Assembly (NCBI GenBank): GCA_963969595.1
Contig: OZ018416.1
Span: 1,566,065-1,630,064, forward strand
Direction of reading: 5' to 3'
Length of the DNA: 64,000 nucleotides
From: Neckera pumila
Lineage: Eukaryota > Streptophyta > Bryopsida > Hypnales > Neckeraceae
A program made the translations under genes and the position numbers. Below are positions 59,401 to 64,000 of the stretch, piece by piece. Numbering within the stretch: position 1 is the stretch's first letter; each line of letters starts with the position of its first letter. Below the pieces are notes generated by a model that saw only the letters and a program-made list of their open reading frames with translations, searched no databases and had not been told where the DNA came from.

Positions 59401-62357
59401 TTTTTTTGCAATTTGCAATTTACAGTAGATAAAAATACACAAAAAAAGCCATAAAAAGAGTGTAGAACCAAAATAGGGTTGTACCATATCCATTATAGTA
59501 TTTGGTCTAGTTTTTATTTTATATCTAAAACTTCCCCAAATCTTGCCTAAAAATAGAATATAAATCACAAAATAGCGGAATTTGGAGGATTTGAATTACA
59601 TAGCTCCAAGTGAGCTACATCCCACTAGAAAGTGATGATGCATGACTAAATTGGTTCCAAGGATTTACAACGAGCCATAGGCTGGATCCTAGAGTTAGAT
59701 TTTGAATTCTCCATTAGACCGACGAATTCCCAAAATCCCTGATTGTTAGCATGCAAGAGCCACTAAACTCAAGACAGACCCGTGGAGGAATCTACAGTCC
59801 AAGGATGGTATTCTAGGATGAATCCCATGCCAAAAATCCAACGGCAAAATTAATTCGCCAAGATTCCTTCATCTGCAAAAGATTCCCATGCCATCGACAA
59901 TTCGAGGAGACAACCAATTTGGATCTCCATTGACCAATTGTACCAGGTACAAAAAACACCTACACATCTTTTGTGAGGCTCTTTGAGAGGTTCCATGGAA
60001 ATTCCTAGCGTCTTTCGACTTGTAGAAGAACCTCTTCCGGGCGATCAACCGTTCTAACCTCTACAGAAAATTTCTTGTAAATTATCTAGGCTGCGGTAGA
60101 ATCTCACTAGAAATTAGGATAGCTTGTTTTATGCTAATAATGCATTCTGACAAGTTTTGCAACATTCCAATAGTGGCAAGTACCCAAACTGGCAAGATTC
60201 CTTGAAAATTAATCACATGGTGAGATCCCCACGACGTTGACCGACATTCTGGGGGCACATGACGGTAAAACAACGTCAACAAGGAGTCCTTTCCTACTCC
60301 CTTTCATCTACCAGAGATCCCAAACTAGTTACTTTTCTTAAAATAGGAGACCTCCAAGATTTGGAAAATTACCACGATTGGATTTTAAATCAAGACTAGC
60401 CTACAATAGGTTCTTGGTCCCACTGCCGGGGGTAAAGAAATCTTGGATTGAAAACGGCGTTCTGGAGCCAACGGTGCAATCCATTTGACAATTGGAGTTG
60501 ATCTCCAAAAGTTAGGATGTTGGTCTAGTATAGATGGTAGAAGTTAAAAATTTAAGATTATGATGAAAATCTTGGAAGATGAGGATGAGGATGAAAATCC
60601 AAGTCAATAAGGTTACTAGTAGGAATTTAGGGGGGAAGTGAGCCCTTCAAAACCTATCTAAGGGCCCCATTTCCCTCTCTAAAATCACCCCTATACTTGT
60701 TTTGGGGTCCATGGATCCAAGTTATTTTGGATATTTTGGTAGTTGAAGCCAAAAACCTCTAGAGTGTTTTCGGAACACTTTTGGCTCTTTTTGTTGTTGT
60801 ATTTCAAGCTTTGAAGGTCCTTGGGGGTCCTTCTATCTTGTCTTGTGTATTTTGTATACTTATGTGTATTGGAAGTCCTTCCACCCTTTGCGTATCCTTC
60901 GTGTATCGTGTGAGCTAGTTTTTTTTGCACATTGAAGAGCTTTTGTTGTCTTGCACTAATCCTAGAGCAACCCCCCACCATACCTTGGCGATGCTGCTTT
61001 GGGGGGCCTTTAGTGTATAGGTTTCATCTTACTACGTTGTCCAAACCTAACTCGTTGTCTTTCTACTTCTGTGTTTTACTTCTTTTTAACGCTTTCCTTG
61101 TTAAGTGGACTCCCCCTCGGACGGCAAAGCTTTGAAACTCCCTCGTGTGTTTCCTTTAAAAGTACAACTTATTTTCTTCTAAAGTCTCCTTTGTTGTGTG
61201 GATCCCCCTTGGATACGGCGAAGCTTTGAACCTGTAAAGTGAGCACAGTCCTACAGTGTGTTTTAAACGGTCAAAACAGCGGAGCTGAGGATCCCAGGAG
61301 TACCTCAGAGTCGTAAAGTTGGTGCTAAATTAAATTTTGCGGTGAAGCTTTGAACCTCCACAATCCTTAGTTCCAAAGTATAATTCCAAGACCTTTTTGA
61401 AAAAGTTCAAAGTTTAGTTTCCAAGACAATCAGTTTTAGCAAGTCCCGTTTATATAAGTTCGCGTACGTTTGTTTTTTTAAGTTGCCCCTCAAGTTTTAG
61501 TAACCTAGCCCTACCCAAGTTGTGTACATCCATTTTTTTTAGTTTTGTGGAAAATCACCCTAGTCATCTGTACCTAGGCCAGATCTAGACTAAAGCCAAA
61601 AAAAAAGAGGCCGGATAGGACCCCCCCCCCTCCCTCTAGCCAATTTGGAGAACTGACCAGTCAAGAAGGGAAGTTGGGGTCCAGTTGGGTCGGGCTGGGA
61701 GTTGGGGTCTAGTTGGGATCACTGGAGAGTCAAGGTCCAGTCGGGTCGCAAGGAGGCAGGTCGCACGGGGCAGGTCGCACGGGGCAAATTGCAAGGGGTA
61801 GGTCGCAAGGGGGCAGTCTAGGCAATCCAGGGGTCCAAACAGTATAGGCAGTCCAGGGGAGTCGGAGGTGCAAGCTCTTTTGTTCCTTTTGGGAGGATTC
61901 TAGTCTAAATATATAGAGGAAGAGAGTCTTGCCAAAAGAAGAAAACAAAAATAAAACACAAGGGAAAGAAAAGAAGAGGGGAAGAATAGAAGTCGCACTT
62001 CCACGTTAATACCTACACACAAATACTTTTGAATCAAACTCTCTCACCAACAAAACGAAACCAACAAGAATGGAAGGAGATTAGAGGAGGAAGAGGTGAA
62101 GTAGGAGGAACGAGGAAGAGAGACGATAAATAGTGAACTAGCCCTAAAATTAGGTAAATCTAGAGAAGAAATCTCAAAGAATTCACCACGACCATTGGAA
62201 GGAGGATGGGATGACACAAAGGTGGAAAGTCGTAGGAGGCCCTCATTAAAACTTTCTTGAAGTTTGAAACCACAGTTTAAGACTCCATCAGTAAGTTGGT
62301 GGTATAAGTGGAATAGTACTAGTATAGAAGAAGAGAGGAGAAAAGAAAGGAAGGAAG
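59401..62357. other. Moderate-GC region, probably decayed transposon sequence
   Basis: Composition is less AT-rich than the neighbours, but every frame is short and stop-ridden. A phrase GCGAAGCTTTGAACCT recurs with variation at about 61120, 61217 and 61345. A C run occurs at 61621-61630. I looked for long direct terminal repeats and did not find them. No gene is called. Confidence 0.35.
61744..61815 (+). repeat. 14-bp minisatellite, about 5 units
   Basis: Consecutive variants of GGTCGCACGGGGCA, the last ones reading GCAAGGGG instead of GCACGGGG. Confidence 0.85.
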
Positions 62358-62667
62358 CATTAGATGATATTTGGGGGTCTTGGAGGGCCATTTGAAGTCT
62401 GTTCCCTGATCTGCCTAGACTTAGTGAACGTTAGTACTGGTGAGTCAGAAAAAAAAATTTCAAAAAAAATAAAAAATAAAAATAAAAATAAAATATATCA
62501 TTTTAAGCAAAAAATTTATTTATTTATTTATTTTTTTCAAAAAAAAATGACGTGGCAGTCGCTTGACCACGTCAGCCAGCTGCTGCTGTTGCGTTCCCGC
62601 AGTCTGGAAACGCAGCAAACAGCAGGGGAACTTGGAGCCCTCCAAGACCCCCGAATCTCATCTAATG
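62358..62667. mobile_element. MITE family A, copy 3 (310 bp)
   Basis: Ends CATTAGATGATATTTGGGGG and CCCCCGAATCTCATCTAATG are inverted repeats extending about 30 bp (GTCTTGGAGGGC / GCCCTCCAAGAC). The interior has a long A/T-homopolymer core, TCATTTTAAGCA, ATGACGTGGCAG and CACGTCAGCCAGC as in A1. This is the best-preserved copy of the family in the window. Confidence 0.75.
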
Positions 62668-64000
62668 TGAGATCATAAGGGTGTAATATTTTCTAATTAA
62701 GCAGTGAGCTTGGGAAGAAAAAGAAATAACAAAGGGAATACTATGGATGGGAACGTATACGAGAATGTGAACGAAGCTATTTCCAACATCGGCAACAGTG
62801 AGGTAAGCTATTAAAACTCGTTCTTGACTCTAATTCTAAATTTCACTTCCTAATTTATGGACTTTTAAATCTAAATTTTCTACCTTTCGTTAATCTATTC
62901 TTGCTTATCACGGATTAAGACCGGAGTTGGAAAGTAAGAATTTGAGTAAAATTGAGAAGTCAAAAATCCAGTTAGAGTTAATTTGGGAGTTTAATTTAGA
63001 GGTTAAAATTTAGAATTAGATCTAGGAAGTAAAAAGCTAGAGTTAATTTTGAGGTTCAAATTTGGAGTTAGTTTTAGAAGTAAAAATCTAGAGTTAAAAG
63101 TTACTACACTCAATTGAATCTAAAGAGTCAATTTTAAAAGGTCTTAGGAATAAAAACTTAAAGGTTAAAGTTAAATCATAGAGTCAAATTTAGAGAATAA
63201 AGTTTAGATTTAGTTTCCAACGTAAATTTCTAGACTTAGAGTCAAAGTCTAGGCTGACACTTAGAAGTAGTTTTAGAAGGAATAAAAGTTAACACTGAGA
63301 ATTAACCTAAGGGATTAAAACCTAGAAGTGTACCGGAAGTTACAAAATAGAAGAGAATCTTATTAGGGGGCTCAGGGAAGGAACTTAGGGAGTCCTAATT
63401 CGGTTAATACGGTTGTTAGAAATGGCATCGATAAATTACCCAATCTACACTTGACCTAGAATAGATAGAAATACGGTAGGAACTCACTGTTAGATTACCG
63501 TGACCCAGATCATTGGCAACTAGTTGGAAGTCATCATTCGCACTTCTAGGCATTTCTTTTGCCCATCCACAAAAACTTAGGAAACATTAGCAAGTTCCAT
63601 TGCTTGGAAGGCACAGTGGACCGCGCTCACAAATACCCCCATATATTCAAAAAGTGGATAGAAGCTAAGAACCTGGTTGTGTTTGCTTTATTACCAAAGG
63701 CGAGTAATTTAGCGCCCACAGTGGGGTGTAAGAGTCTATGAGTAGATTAGGCCACTTAGATGGTAAAGAATGCTTCAGCTAAGTCAAGTTGCTGAAGAAA
63801 TTGTGACCGATGGCTGCCGTATGCTCTGTGAATAGTTTGTCGTTAGCCCATTTCCATCTCCCTGGATCATATTGAATAGAGTGGATAGCCTCTGCAAACA
63901 AAAGGTGGGGTGAGTGCCTTTGCTCTTTCTTGATTTGGACAACTCAAAGTCAACGAACAACTCCCATGTGTGTCAAATCACTTGCTAACACTAGGATTAT
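62668..64000. other. Purine-rich degenerate repeat tract and unassigned sequence
   Basis: From about 62900 to 63340 the plus strand is a loose array of AGAGTTAAA / TTTAGAAGT-like words at irregular spacing. Upstream, 62743-62802 is a 20-codon frame (MDGNVYENVNEAISNIGNSE) followed by GTAAGC, which could be a first exon, but no second exon was found. Beyond 63341 a minus-strand stretch near 63890-63780 (IQYDPGRWKWANDKLFTEHT) looks coding-like but is unassigned. Confidence 0.3.

Noticed and set aside
59401..62357. LTR retrotransposon
   Set aside because: No paired long terminal repeats, primer-binding site, or gag-pol motifs could be found by eye.
1..64000. tRNA and rRNA genes
   Set aside because: I scanned for GTTCGAATC-type T-loop boxes and rRNA landmarks and saw none; a tRNAscan run would be more reliable.

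Overview
The window looks like nuclear DNA of a land plant. Three observations point there: GT-AG spliced genes of plant families (GIP1-like/DUF1296, a BTB protein, a CNNM/DUF21 remnant), compact GC-rich genes in very AT-rich intergenic DNA, and plant-style transposons (Stowaway- and CACTA-like MITEs, a LINE tail). A bryophyte is my best guess for the species, but that is weak inference.

Only three genes appear intact. Two are paralogous 10-exon GBF-interacting-protein-1-like genes: gene A (plus strand, 5407-10841, 940 aa) and gene B (minus strand, 42323-48023, 947 aa). They face each other tail to tail across about 31 kb. Exon number, splice phases and most exon lengths match, and the homology runs into both UTRs, so this is an inverted segmental duplication of about 6 kb. 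Introns 1-6 have drifted in length and sequence, whereas introns 7-9 and exons 7-10 are almost identical. That pattern suggests gene conversion limited to the 3' half. The third gene (32020-33213, plus) lies between them. It is a single-exon BTB/POZ protein with a duplicated Cys/His module and two candidate upstream ORFs. Just beyond the 3' end of gene B lie two correctly spliced exons of a CNNM/DUF21 membrane-protein gene (41162-41608); no other exon of it was found.

The remainder is AT-rich repeat DNA. Its most distinctive component is a family of elements about 930 bp long with termini TTAA-CCCCTAAAGG, flanked by a 4-bp palindrome (TTAA, once CTAG), with about nine copies or fragments. This organisation resembles non-autonomous piggyBac elements. 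Two further MITE families (A and B, three copies each) are present, and one A copy is enlarged to 2 kb by a G-poor A/C-rich insert. Other features are two Stowaway-like MITEs, a CACTA-like foldback with 3-bp TSD, a truncated LINE, several tandem repeats and two long G homopolymers.

Layout: 1-4.9 kb repeats; 5.0-11.3 gene A; 11.3-31.3 repeats and one minus-strand coding-like relic; 31.4-33.7 BTB gene; 33.7-41.1 AT-rich DNA; 41.2-41.6 CNNM fragment; 41.9-48.4 gene B; 48.4-64 repeats. All coordinates and comparisons were made by eye; no database search or alignment program was run.
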